Shown piece after piece: positions 1 through 11,135 of a DNA stretch of 64,000 bases. The DNA is from Xanthobacter sp. NM-25 (lineage in GTDB: Bacteria; Pseudomonadota; Alphaproteobacteria; Rhizobiales; Xanthobacteraceae). The notes beneath the pieces are model-generated. The model made no database searches. It was given only the letters and a program-made list of their open reading frames with translations, and was not told the origin of the DNA. Position 1 is the stretch's first letter. Each line of letters opens with the position of its first letter. Position numbers and translations under genes: made by a program. The stretch is taken from contig NZ_JACBFS010000001.1 of assembly GCF_022138605.1 (NCBI RefSeq), positions 1,178,001 through 1,242,000 of the forward strand, in the 5' to 3' direction.

Positions 1-848
1 ACAGCGGCGATGTTCGGGGCGCTGCCCATGCCCGCCTCGTTGGAGAACAGGCCGCGCTTCACCCCGTTCATCATGGCCGCGGCCACCGCGCCGCTCACCC
101 CGCCCACCGCCGGTTCCAGGCCGAAGGCGCTGGCGACGATGTGATACAGCATGGCCGGCACTTCGGTGATGTTGGTGGCCACCGCATAGAGCGCGAACAG
201 CACATAGATGCCGGCCATGAACGGCACCACCAGCTCGGCGGTGCGGGCGATGGCGGCGATGCCGCCGAAGATGATGATGCCGGCCAGCGCCGCCACCACC
301 ACGCCGGTGCCGATCTTGGGCACGCCGAACGCGCCATCCATGGCATCGGCGATGGAATTGGCCTGCACCGCGTTGAACACCAGGCCGAACGACAGAATGA
401 GGCAGACCGAGAAGATGGCCCCGGCCCACGGCGCCTTCAGCCCCTTGGCGATGTAGAAGGCCGGCCCGCCGCGATAGCGGCCCTCGTCGTCCTTCACCTT
501 GTAGAGTTGGGCGAGGGTGCTCTCGGCGAAGGCGGTGGCCATGCCCAGGGCCGCCACCACCCACATCCAGAAGATGGAGCCCGGCCCGCCCAGATAGAGC
601 GCCACCGCCACGCCGGCGATGTTGCCGGTGCCCACCCGCGAGGCCAGCGAGGTGCACAGGGCCTGGAACGGGGTGATGCCGGAACGGTCATTGGCGTCGG
701 AGCGCAACACCGAGCGCAGCATCTCGGGAAAATGCAGGATCTGGATGAATTTCAGCCGCAGCGTGAAATAGATGCCCACGGCCAGAAGGCCATAGATCAG
801 CACATAGCCCCAGAACACCGTGTTCAGAAAATCGATGATCGCATTCAT
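1..848 (-). CDS. Alanine/glycine:cation symporter (AGCS family), C-terminus outside window
   Basis: Reading the minus strand from an ATG at 848 gives an open frame to the window edge (about 282 residues, no stop), so the gene is cut at its 3' end. The protein begins MNAIIDFLNTVFWGYVLIYG and has several hydrophobic spans. The segment SLASRVGTGNIAGVAVAL and the later KRGLFSNEAGMGSAPN are hallmarks of sodium:alanine/glycine symporters of the AGCS family, which import small neutral amino acids with Na+ or H+ across the inner membrane. It is divergent from dnaG with about 310 bases between the starts. The exact substrate cannot be decided from sequence. Family assignment is firm. Confidence 0.88.
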   Translation of the reverse strand, partial: MNAIIDFLNTVFWGYVLIYGLLAVGIYFTLRLKFIQILHFPEMLRSVLRSDANDRSGITPFQALCTSLASRVGTGNIAGVAVALYLGGPGSIFWMWVVAALGMATAFAESTLAQLYKVKDDEGRYRGGPAFYIAKGLKAPWAGAIFSVCLILSFGLVFNAVQANSIADAMDGAFGVPKIGTGVVVAALAGIIIFGGIAAIARTAELVVPFMAGIYVLFALYAVATNITEVPAMLYHIVASAFGLEPAVGGVSGAVAAAMMNGVKRGLFSNEAGMGSAPNIAA

Positions 849-1159
849 CAGCCCGCCCCACGCTGGATTTTTCAACAGGCTAGCCGCGCCTTCCCCTGCG
901 GTCCACGATCAAGCGTGGCCGTTTCGCGTGTCCGGGAGTTCCGTTGCACGCAAGTCGCAGTTCGCGGGCGCGGAGCGGCGCGCAAGGCCGGGCGGATCGA
1001 GCGGCGCGGGCATCGATCAGCAGGTGTGGATAAGGGGGATTGCGGGCGCAACGGGAACGGCGCGCCCGCCTGCGGCCCCGTCCTCACGAAAGCCCAGATC
1101 CTGTGCAAGACGGACGCCTTACCATAGCCGGCCAGACCTTTGATCGAGTTGATTCGCGC
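849..1159. promoter_or_regulatory. Divergent intergenic region, AGCS symporter / dnaG
   Basis: About 310 bases separate the two divergent starts and should hold both promoters. I see no convincing -35/-10 pair, operator or RNA gene in it. Open frames crossing it on either strand look like high-GC chance frames. Confidence 0.4.
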
Positions 1160-3133
1160 ATGCGCTTCCCACCGGCGTTCCTGGACGAGATCCGCGCCCG
1201 CCTTCCCGTGTCGGAGGTGGTGGGTCGGCGCGTCAAGCTGAGGAAGCAGGGCCGCGAGTTCGCCGGCCTCTCGCCCTTCAACCCGGAAAAGACGCCCTCT
1301 TTTTTCGTCAACGATCAGAAGGGGTTCTATCACTGCTTCTCGTCCGGCAAGCATGGCGACGTGTTCGACTTCCTGATGGAGACGGAAGGCATGCCGTTCG
1401 GCGAGGCGGTGGAGCGGCTCGCCGGCATGGCCGGCCTGCCGCTGCCGGAAGTCACCCCCGAGGCCGCCGCCCGGGAGGAGCGCCGGCGCTCGCTCCATGA
1501 GGTCATGGCGCTGGCTGCCCGGCATTTCGAGGACACCTTGCAATCGCGCGCCGGCGCCAAGGCGCGGGGCTATCTGGCCGATCGCGAGCTCGGCCCCGCC
1601 ACCCAGCAGCGCTTCCACCTGGGCTATGCCGCCGGTGAGCGCTTCCACCTCAAGGAGGCCCTGGGTAAGCAGGGGGTGAGCGTGGAGGCCATGATCGAGG
1701 CCGGCCTGCTGATCTCCGGCGACGACATCCCGGTGCCCTACGACCGGTTCCGCGACCGGGTCATGTTCCCCATCACCGATCTCAAGGGCCGGGTGGTGGC
1801 CTTCGGCGGCCGGGCGCTGGAGAAGGATGTTCCGGCCAAGTATCTGAATTCGCCGGAAACCCCGCTCTTCCACAAGGGCAGCCTGCTCTACAACGGCTTC
1901 GGCGCCCGCGCGGCCGCCCACACTGGCGCCCGGGTGATCGTGGTGGAAGGCTATGTGGACGTCATCGCCATGGTGGAGGCCGGCTTCACCGGCGCCGTGG
2001 CGCCGCTCGGCACCGCCCTCACCGAGGATCAGCTGCAACTGCTCTGGCGCATGTCCGAGGAGCCGCTGCTGCTGTTCGACGGCGACAAGGCCGGCCGCCG
2101 CGCCGCCCATCGAGCCATGGACATCGCTTTGCCCCACCTCAAGGCCGGCCGCAGCCTGGCCTTTGCTGCGCTGCCCGAAGGCCAGGACCCGGACGATCTC
2201 ATCCGCCGTTCCGGCCGCGACGCCATGGAGCAGGTGCTGGCCGGCGCCCGCCCGCTCGCCGCCGAACTGTGGGCGCGGGAGAGCGAGACAGCCGCCATCG
2301 ACACCCCGGAACGCCGCGCCGCCCTGGAGGCCCGCCTCAATGAGGTGGTGGGCGTCATCGCCGACGAAACGGTCCGCAAACACTACCGTCAGGACATGAA
2401 CGAGCGCCTGCGCGCCCTGCTCGCCCCCGCCAGCGGCCGCGGCGGCTGGCGCGACGGCGGCGGTCGCCCGCAGGGCGGCTGGCAAGGCGGGGGATGGCAG
2501 GGCGGCGGCTGGACCAACGGCCGGCGGAACGGCCGCGGCGGGTCCCCCCGGGATGGCGGGTTTCCCCTGCCCGGCTCGGAGATCGCCAAGAGCTCGGCCG
2601 TGCGCGGGCCGCTGGCGAGCTTGCCGCGCAATGAGGCGCTGCTGCTGTTCTGCCTCATCAACCACCCTTTCCTGCTCGACGAGGCGGCCGAGGAGGTGGC
2701 GCGGCTTCCGTTCGCCAATCCCGAGGCGGACCGGCTGCGTCAGGCCCTCATCGGCGCCCATCTGGAGGGGCTCGACTGGAGTCGGGACGGCTTCGAGACC
2801 CTCCTCGGCGCCCTCGGCCAGGGGGACCTCGACGACCTTTCGCGGCGGGTGAGCACCCTCGCCAATCCAAAAATGGACTGGCCAGCCTATCCAGATACCG
2901 CAAAAGAGGATGTCCGGCTCTGGTGGCAGCAGCGGACGGCCTTGCATCACAAGGCTTACGCGCTATCTAGGGAGTTGAAGGAAGCCGAGCGGTCGCTGGG
3001 GGAGGACCCGAGCGAGGCGAATTTTGCTTGGCTGCGCGATGTCCGCGAGCGTCTCTCCACGGTGGAGGGGATGGATGCGCTGGTGGAAGGCTTCGGCGCC
3101 CTCTCGGGCCGCCGCGCGGTGCGCTCCATGTGA
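1160..3133 (+). CDS. dnaG: DNA primase DnaG with altered zinc-ligand positions
   Basis: Synthesises RNA primers for replication together with DnaB helicase. The start is the ATG at 1160 because conserved alphaproteobacterial primases begin MRFPPAFLDEIRARLP; the frame continues upstream without similarity. Domains: CHC2-type zinc-finger fold at residues 1-100, catalytic core with TOPRIM at about 245-340 (VVEGYVDV and the acidic LLFDGDKAG motif), a Gly/Trp-rich linker near 425-475, and a C-terminal helicase-binding region. Oddity: at the spacing of the four zinc ligands (C-x2-H-x17-C-x2-C) this protein has S38, N41, C59 and S62, so only one ligand remains. From memory, related Hyphomicrobiales primases show the same change. 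657 residues, a little long because of the linker. Followed by rpoD, as in the macromolecular synthesis operon but with no rpsU nearby. Confidence 0.96.
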   Translation: MRFPPAFLDEIRARLPVSEVVGRRVKLRKQGREFAGLSPFNPEKTPSFFVNDQKGFYHCFSSGKHGDVFDFLMETEGMPFGEAVERLAGMAGLPLPEVTPEAAAREERRRSLHEVMALAARHFEDTLQSRAGAKARGYLADRELGPATQQRFHLGYAAGERFHLKEALGKQGVSVEAMIEAGLLISGDDIPVPYDRFRDRVMFPITDLKGRVVAFGGRALEKDVPAKYLNSPETPLFHKGSLLYNGFGARAAAHTGARVIVVEGYVDVIAMVEAGFTGAVAPLGTALTEDQLQLLWRMSEEPLLLFDGDKAGRRAAHRAMDIALPHLKAGRSLAFAALPEGQDPDDLIRRSGRDAMEQVLAGARPLAAELWARESETAAIDTPERRAALEARLNEVVGVIADETVRKHYRQDMNERLRALLAPASGRGGWRDGGGRPQGGWQGGGWQGGGWTNGRRNGRGGSPRDGGFPLPGSEIAKSSAVRGPLASLPRNEALLLFCLINHPFLLDEAAEEVARLPFANPEADRLRQALIGAHLEGLDWSRDGFETLLGALGQGDLDDLSRRVSTLANPKMDWPAYPDTAKEDVRLWWQQRTALHHKAYALSRELKEAERSLGEDPSEANFAWLRDVRERLSTVEGMDALVEGFGALSGRRAVRSM

Positions 3134-3321
3134 GCGGCGCGGCATCCGGGCGGCCGGCGGAATGGGGATAAGCCCTTCGGGGCGCACCGCCGTTCAGGCG
3201 GGCTTAACGGGGATGCGTCAACAACAGGCGCGCCCGGAGCATGAGAACGACAGGCGGCGGAGCCCTTTGGCTGCGTCGCCGCTTCGCCGTTGTATACCGG
3301 CGAGACCATCAGGAGATGTCC
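3134..3321 (+). promoter_or_regulatory. dnaG-rpoD intergenic region with rpoD ribosome binding site
   Basis: The 188-base spacer is long enough for an rpoD-specific promoter. An AGGAG at 3311-3315 lies 6 bases before the ATG at 3322 but directly abuts the in-frame ATG at 3316, so it selects 3322 as the rpoD start. No clear terminator for dnaG is seen, so read-through is likely. Confidence 0.5.
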
Positions 3322-5322
<2,001 letters not shown>

Positions 5323-5350
5323 GCGAACGTTCTGCGCAATCAGACTGCAA

Positions 5351-5378
5351 AAAGGCGGCTTCGGCCGCCTTTTTCTTT
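5351..5378 (+). terminator. Rho-independent terminator after rpoD
   Basis: A perfect 9-bp stem (AAAGGCGGC, loop TTCG, GCCGCCTTT) is followed by a T-rich run, 28 bases after the rpoD stop. It also faces the 3' end of livF, so it may work in both directions. Confidence 0.9.
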
Positions 5379-5391
5379 TCCGCGCCCATCC

Positions 5392-6101
<710 letters not shown>

Positions 6102-6105
<4 letters not shown>

Positions 6106-6851
6106 GCCTCATCCCCGAGATAGGCGGCGCGCACGCCGGCATCGGCCTTCACCTCATCGGCACTGCCGCAGGCGATGACACGCCCCGCCACCAGCACGCT
6201 GATGCGGTCGGCCAGGCGGAACACGGCATCCATGTCGTGCTCCACCAGCAGTATGCCGGCCGCCCCGCGCACCTGCTCCAGAAGCCGCACCATGGCGGCG
6301 GATTCCTCATGGCCGGTGCCGGCCATGGGCTCGTCCAGCAGCAGCAGGCGCGGCCGCCCCGCCAAAGCCATGGCCAGCTCCAGCGCGCGCTTTTCCCCGT
6401 GGCTGAGATCGGCCGCCGGCACCTGCGCCCGCGCCCCGAGCCCCACCTGCTCCAGCAAAGCGGCGGCCGCCTCCAGGGCGGTGCGATCACTGCGGGCGGG
6501 ACGGATGAAGCGGAAGGTGTGCCCCTGCGCCGCCGCCACCGCCAGGGCCACGTTCTCCAGTGCCGTGAAACCGGCGAGGACCGAGGTGATCTGGAACGAG
6601 CGGGCGAGCCCGCGCCGCGCCCTTTTGTGCACCGGCAGCCGGGTGATGTCGGCGCCGGCGAACAGGATCTGCCCGCCATCGGGCACCACCTCGCCGGCGA
6701 TCTGCGACACCAAGGTGGTCTTGCCGGCGCCATTGGGGCCGATCACCGCATGGATCTCGCCCGGCCGCACGTCGAGGCTCACTCCGTCGGTGACCTGCAG
6801 GGCGCCATAGGCCTTGCGCAGATGGCGGATGGACAGGAGCGGCTCAGCCAC
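6102..6851 (-). CDS. livG: Branched-chain amino acid ABC transporter ATPase LivG
   Basis: Second nucleotide-binding subunit of the Liv-type importer. Walker A GPNGAGKTT, signature LSHGEKRALELAMALAG, Walker B LLLLDEPMAG followed by the LivG-specific GTGHEES region. I place the start at the GTG at 6851 (protein VAEPLLSIRHLRKAYG, 249 residues), overlapping the livM stop by 8 bases. Another in-frame GTG at 6893 would add 14 residues lying inside livM and without family similarity. Both candidate starts are GTG; no ATG is available near the expected N-terminus. Confidence 0.9.
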
Positions 6852-7818
6852 GATCCGCCCCTCCCTTGCCGCCCAGCACTGCGGCGAGGCCACCGCGGGT
6901 GAACAGCACGATCAGCACCAGCAGCGGTCCGAACAGGATGCGCCAGTGCTCGGTGATGAGGGACAAGCCCTCTTCCGCCAGCACCACGCCGAGCGCCCCC
7001 AGGATGGCGCCATAAAGGGTGCCGACGCCGCCCGCCACCACCATCACGATCAGCTCGCCGGAACGGTACCAGGAGAGATAGGCCGGGCTCACGAACTCGG
7101 TGAGGTTGGCGAACAGCGCGCCGGCCAGCCCCGCCAGCGCGCCGGCCAAGGTGAAGGCGATGAGCCGATAGGGATAGGGGTTCACCCCCAGCGCCCGCAT
7201 CCGCCGCTCGTTCTCCTTCGCCCCCTCCAGCACCCGGCCGAACGGCGCCCGCACCAGCATGCGGCAGAACAGGAACGTGAGGGCCAGAAGACCGAGGATC
7301 ACATAATGGAAGATGAGCGGATCGCGCAGCCAGCGGTGGCCGGCGATGGTGGAGCGCACCGCCAGCGACAGGCCATCGTCGCCCCCATAAGCGGAGAGGC
7401 TCTGGGTGACGAAATAGGCCATCTGGCCGAACGCCAGGGTGATCATGATGAAATAGACGCCGCGGGTCTTCAGCGAGATGGCGCCGGTGACCAGGGCGAA
7501 CAGGCCGGCCGCGGCCATGGCCGCAGGGAAGGCGACAAGGGCATCGCCGATGCCCTCCTCCGCCAGAATTCCCACCGCATAGGCGCCGATGCCCATGGTG
7601 GCGGCATGGCCGAACGACACCAGCGCCCCATAGCCCAGGATGAAATCGAGGCTCACCGCCGCCAGCGCGAAGATCATGGCCCGCGCCAGCAGGGACAAGG
7701 TGTAGCCGTCGCTCGCCAGCGGCGCGACGGCCAGCAGCGCGAACAGGATGAGGGGGATGGCGGCGCGTCTCATGCTGGTCGTGTTCATGCTCGCCGGTCT
7801 CATGCCCGCCGGTCTCAT
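6844..7818 (-). CDS. livM: Branched-chain amino acid ABC transporter permease LivM
   Basis: Inner-membrane permease of the Liv importer, about 324 residues with eight or more hydrophobic segments and the family motif GYGALVSFGHAATMGIGAYA near residue 60. The ATG at 7818 overlaps the livH stop (ATGA). The first 16 codons contain three in-frame ATGs (7818, 7803 and 7788) created by a short 15-base tandem duplication, so the real start could be any of these; homologues usually begin close to the first membrane span (RRAAIPLILFALL). Confidence 0.9.
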   Translation of the reverse strand: MRPAGMRPASMNTTSMRRAAIPLILFALLAVAPLASDGYTLSLLARAMIFALAAVSLDFILGYGALVSFGHAATMGIGAYAVGILAEEGIGDALVAFPAAMAAAGLFALVTGAISLKTRGVYFIMITLAFGQMAYFVTQSLSAYGGDDGLSLAVRSTIAGHRWLRDPLIFHYVILGLLALTFLFCRMLVRAPFGRVLEGAKENERRMRALGVNPYPYRLIAFTLAGALAGLAGALFANLTEFVSPAYLSWYRSGELIVMVVAGGVGTLYGAILGALGVVLAEEGLSLITEHWRILFGPLLVLIVLFTRGGLAAVLGGKGGADRG

Positions 7819-8735
7819 GCGGGCGCCGGAAACAGGCCGCGCGGGCGGAAGAACAGCACCAGCGCCATGAGCAGATAGACGCTCATGGAAGCGAGGGCCG
7901 GGCCGGCCTGGTTGGCATCGGCGGCGGGCATCACCAGCTTCAGGAGATCGGTGATGAAGGACCGGCCCAAGGTGTCGATGAGCCCCACCAGCAGAGCGGC
8001 AATGAAGGCGCCGCGCATGGAGCCGATGCCGCCGATGACGATGACCACGAAGGCGAGGATGAGCAGGCTGTCGCCCATGCCCGGCTCCACCGAGAGGATG
8101 GGCCCGGCCATGGCCCCGGCGAAGGCCGCCAGCATGGCGCCGAAGGCGAACACCTTGGCGAACAGGGCGGTGATATCCACCCCCAGCGCCGAAACCATGG
8201 GGGCGTTGGAGGCTCCCGCCCGCAGCAGCATGCCGGAGCGGGTGCGGGTGACCAGGAGATAAAGACCGCCCGCCAGCGCCAGCCCGACGGCGATCAGCGC
8301 CAGCCGGTAGACCGGGTAATTGAGCCCGTCGAGCAGCGGCACCGAACCGGACAGCGCCTGCGGCATGGGGATGGAGAGGGGCGAGGCGCCCCAGATCATC
8401 CGCACCGCTTCATTGACAAACAGGATGATGCCGAAGGTGGCCAGCACCTGCTCCAGGTGATCGCGCCCATAGAGCTGGCGGATGACGAGACGCTCCAGCA
8501 CCAGCCCCAGCACCAGCGCCGCCACCAGCGCCAGCGGCAGGCCCAGCCAGAAGCTGCCCGTGAGCGCCGTGGCGGTGACCATCAGATAAGCCCCCAGCAT
8601 GTATTGCACGCCGTGGGCGAGGTTGATGACATCCATCACCCCGAACACCAGGGTCAGCCCCGCCGCCACCAGGAACAGCAGGATGCCGAGCTGGAGCCCG
8701 TTGAGGATCTGGACCAGGAACAGGGCAAGGGACAT
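7815..8735 (-). CDS. livH: Branched-chain amino acid ABC transporter permease LivH
   Basis: Partner permease of LivM. 306 residues, strongly hydrophobic, with LivH features LQLGILLFLVAAGLTLVFG near the N-terminus, GVMDVINLAHGVQYMLGAY, and IGGIGSMRGAFIAALLVGLI toward the C-terminus. ATG at 8735. Lies 88 bases downstream of livK; the intervening imperfect hairpin may set the ratio of binding protein to membrane components. Translationally coupled to livM. Confidence 0.93.
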   Translation of the reverse strand: MSLALFLVQILNGLQLGILLFLVAAGLTLVFGVMDVINLAHGVQYMLGAYLMVTATALTGSFWLGLPLALVAALVLGLVLERLVIRQLYGRDHLEQVLATFGIILFVNEAVRMIWGASPLSIPMPQALSGSVPLLDGLNYPVYRLALIAVGLALAGGLYLLVTRTRSGMLLRAGASNAPMVSALGVDITALFAKVFAFGAMLAAFAGAMAGPILSVEPGMGDSLLILAFVVIVIGGIGSMRGAFIAALLVGLIDTLGRSFITDLLKLVMPAADANQAGPALASMSVYLLMALVLFFRPRGLFPAPA

Positions 8736-8775
8736 TGGGGGAGCGGTGAACCAGGAACAGCGGGGACGAAAAGCA

Positions 8776-8802
8776 CGGGCGGGCGCTGTGCGGCCCGTCC
8801 CG
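8776..8802 (-). promoter_or_regulatory. Imperfect hairpin between livK and livH
   Basis: CGGGCGGGC at 8776-8784 can pair with GCCCGTCCCG at 8793-8802 with one bulge. There is no T-run, so it is more likely an RNA-stability or partial-termination element than a full terminator. In Liv-type operons the binding protein is usually made in excess, which such an element could explain; this role is inference. Confidence 0.35.
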
Positions 8803-8823
8803 ACACGGTGAGGGCGCCGGCCC

Positions 8824-10011
8824 TCACTTCATCTTGCACTTCTCGGCATAGGCGTCGCCGTAGTCGGAGAAGATCTTCTCCACCACCTGCGTCTGGAACT
8901 TGCCATCGGGGCGCTTGGTCGCCTCCACCAGGTAGAAGTCCTGGATGGGGAACTGGTTGGTGTTGAACTTGAAGTTGCCGCGCACGGAAGCGAAGTCGGC
9001 CTTCTTCAGGGCGGCGCGCAGGGCCTCCTTGTCGGCGGTCTTGCCGCCGGTGGCCTTCAGCGCGGAATCGATGAGCTTGGCCGCGTCATAGCCCTGGGCG
9101 GCATAGAGCGCGGGCACGTAGCCGTATTCCTTCTCGAACGCCGCCACGAACGCCTTATTGGCCGGCACGTCGAGGTTCGGCGCCCACGGCGCGCCGGAAT
9201 AGAAGCCCGCCGCCGCCTCGCCGGTGGCCGGCAAAGTGGTCTCGTCCACGGTGAAGGCGGAGAGGAAGGGAATGGTGTCGGCAAGGCCCGCCTGGCGATA
9301 CTGCTTGACGAGGTTCACACCCATGCCACCGGGCATGAAGGTGAAGATGGCGTCGGGCTTGGCGGCGGCGATCTTGGCAAGCTCGGCGGAGAAATCCAGC
9401 TGGCCCAGTGGCGTGTAGATCTCGTCCAGCACCTCGCCCTTGTAGTGGCGCTTGAAGCCGGCCAGTGAATCCTTGCCCGCCTGATAATTGGGGGCCATCA
9501 GCACGACCTTCTTGTAGCCCTTGTTCTGGGCGTACTGGCCCAGCACCTCGTGGACCTGATCGTTCTGGTAGGAGGCGGAAAAGAAGAACGGGCTGCAGCC
9601 CGCCCCGGCGATGGGCGAGGGCCCGGCATTGCCGGAGATCAGGAACACGTCATTGGCGGTCACCGGCTTCACCACCGCGCCCATGACATTGGAGAACACC
9701 ACGCCGGCGACGAAATCCACGTGGTCGCGCTCGATGAGGCCCTTCACCTTCTGCACCGCCACGTCGGGCTTCAGCTCGTCATCCACCACGATGACGTCGG
9801 TCTCCTGGCCGCCGAGCTTGCCGCCCAGCTCCTTCACCGCCAGCAGGAAGCCGTCGCGCATGTGCTGGCCCAGCACCGCCGAGGGGCCGGACAGGGTGGA
9901 GACGAGGCCCACCTTCACCGGATCGGCAAGCGCCGCGCCGGAGCTGGCCAGCGCCCCCGCAAGGAGCGTTCCGGTGAGAGCGGTGGCGGCGAGAAGTCCC
10001 TTCAGCGACAT
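8824..10011 (-). CDS. livK: Periplasmic branched-chain amino acid/amide-binding protein (LivK type)
   Basis: Solute-binding subunit of the Liv importer, 395 residues from ATG 10011. An N-terminal Sec signal peptide ends near ASSGAALA-DPVKVG (about residue 29). The mature part starts with KVGLVSTLSGPSAVLGQHM, typical of the Peripla_BP_6 fold, and continues with NDQVHEVLGQYAQNKGYKKV. First gene of the operon livK-H-M-G-F. Related proteins bind branched-chain amino acids, aromatic acids or amides; ligand not predictable here. Confidence 0.9.
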   Translation of the reverse strand: MSLKGLLAATALTGTLLAGALASSGAALADPVKVGLVSTLSGPSAVLGQHMRDGFLLAVKELGGKLGGQETDVIVVDDELKPDVAVQKVKGLIERDHVDFVAGVVFSNVMGAVVKPVTANDVFLISGNAGPSPIAGAGCSPFFFSASYQNDQVHEVLGQYAQNKGYKKVVLMAPNYQAGKDSLAGFKRHYKGEVLDEIYTPLGQLDFSAELAKIAAAKPDAIFTFMPGGMGVNLVKQYRQAGLADTIPFLSAFTVDETTLPATGEAAAGFYSGAPWAPNLDVPANKAFVAAFEKEYGYVPALYAAQGYDAAKLIDSALKATGGKTADKEALRAALKKADFASVRGNFKFNTNQFPIQDFYLVEATKRPDGKFQTQVVEKIFSDYGDAYAEKCKMK

Positions 10012-10170
10012 GGTTCCCCGGTCCTCGATTGGCGCGATGACGTTTCGGCACCGTTGCAGAGCGCCAACACGATCACAAGGTCAAAGAACAGGCCGCGGCC
10101 GCTTGTCCGGTGGACAGCCGGCCCACGCTCAAGCGGGCGCGGGCGCCGCTCGAAGACCCGGTCGGTGGGC

Positions 10171-10644
10171 TCACAGGTGGCGGAAGCGCTCGCGGATGCG
10201 GGCTTCGAGCTCGTCGCGCACCGCCCGGTAGGCCTCCAGCCGCTGCTCGCGGTTGCCGCCTTCGCGGGTGGGATCCGGCGTCGGCCAGTATTCCACCTCC
10301 AGCGCGTTGGTGCGCGTCAGCTCCAGGGCGCGGTGATGGGCGCTGGGGCACAGGGAGATGGCGAGATCGAAGCCAAGCCCCTCATATTCCTCTAGATCCT
10401 CCACGCTCTGCGGGCGATGGCGGTGCACGTCGAGGCCGATCTCCTCCATCACAGCGGTGACGAACGGATCCGCCTCGCCGGCCATGACGCCGGCGGAGCC
10501 CACATAAATGGACTTGCCATAGAGGTGGCGCAGCAGCGCGGCCGCCATGACGGACCGCACCGCGTTCTGCCCACAGATGAAAAGCACCGACTGGGGCCGA
10601 GCCGAACGCGGATGCGCTACGGAAGGGTCCGGCGCGGAGGCCAT
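10171..10644 (-). CDS. Low-molecular-weight phosphotyrosine phosphatase / arsenate reductase-fold protein
   Basis: 157 residues with the LMW-PTPase P-loop C24-GQNAV-R30-S (CX5R), so the catalytic cysteine and arginine are present; a downstream TPDP supplies the likely general-acid aspartate. It could be a phosphatase or arsenate reductase-like enzyme; lack of an ars operon argues against arsenic detoxification. ATG 10644 begins 4 bases after the UPF0262 stop, so it is part of the hisD-UPF0262-LMWP operon common in alphaproteobacteria. The 17 residues before the core are variable. Confidence 0.85.
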   Translation of the reverse strand: MASAPDPSVAHPRSARPQSVLFICGQNAVRSVMAAALLRHLYGKSIYVGSAGVMAGEADPFVTAVMEEIGLDVHRHRPQSVEDLEEYEGLGFDLAISLCPSAHHRALELTRTNALEVEYWPTPDPTREGGNREQRLEAYRAVRDELEARIRERFRHL

Positions 10645-10648
10645 GGGC

Positions 10649-11131
10649 TCAGCCCTTCCAGTGCAGCGCGCAGATCAGCGTGAAGAGCCGGCGGGCGGTA
10701 TCGAAATCCACGTCGATCTTGCCCTGAAGGCGCTCGCGCAGCAGTTCGGACCCGTCGTTGTGCGCCCCCCGGCGGCCCATGTCGATGGCCTCGATCTGGG
10801 TCGGCGAGGCGGTGCGGATGGCGGCGTAATAGCTCTCGCAGATCAGAAAGTAGTCTTTCACCACCTTGCGGAAGGGGGTGAGGGAGAGGTGGTGCTGCAC
10901 CACCTGCTCGTCATTCTCCCGCTTGATGTCCAGCACCAGGCGGTTGTCCATGAGCGAGATATGGAGCTTGTAGGGCCCCTGCCCGGGATCGCCACAGGGA
11001 TGGAACGCATTGTCCTCGATCAGATCCCAGATGGCGGTGGCGCGCTCGTGCTCCACATCGGCGCCGGCATGGCCGATGGAGCCTTCGTCCAGGGTCACGG
11101 CGCACAGCCGCGCGGGCGACGTCTCGCTCAT
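10649..11131 (-). CDS. UPF0262 family protein
   Basis: Conserved alphaproteobacterial protein of unknown function, 160 residues. Start ATG 11131 (protein MSETSPARLCAVTLDEGSI), 4 bases after the hisD stop, with GGAGGAGG upstream. An in-frame ATG at 11155 inside hisD is less likely. Family marks: DLIEDNAFHP, GPYKLHISLMDNRLVLDI and FDTARRLFTLICALHWKG at the C-terminus. Soluble, no signal peptide. Its fixed place between hisD and the LMW phosphatase is conserved, but no function can be given. Confidence 0.9.
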   Translation of the reverse strand: MSETSPARLCAVTLDEGSIGHAGADVEHERATAIWDLIEDNAFHPCGDPGQGPYKLHISLMDNRLVLDIKRENDEQVVQHHLSLTPFRKVVKDYFLICESYYAAIRTASPTQIEAIDMGRRGAHNDGSELLRERLQGKIDVDFDTARRLFTLICALHWKG

Positions 11132-11135
11132 GGGG

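Noticed and set aside
872..2950. Very long open frame antisense to dnaG
   Set aside because: Residues are Ala/Gly/His/Arg-biased without domains; typical mirror frame of a high-GC gene. The same applies to antisense frames opposite rpoD (3601-5280), the 7TM-EAL gene (24414-27422), fabB (37335-38738) and argG (45371-46750).
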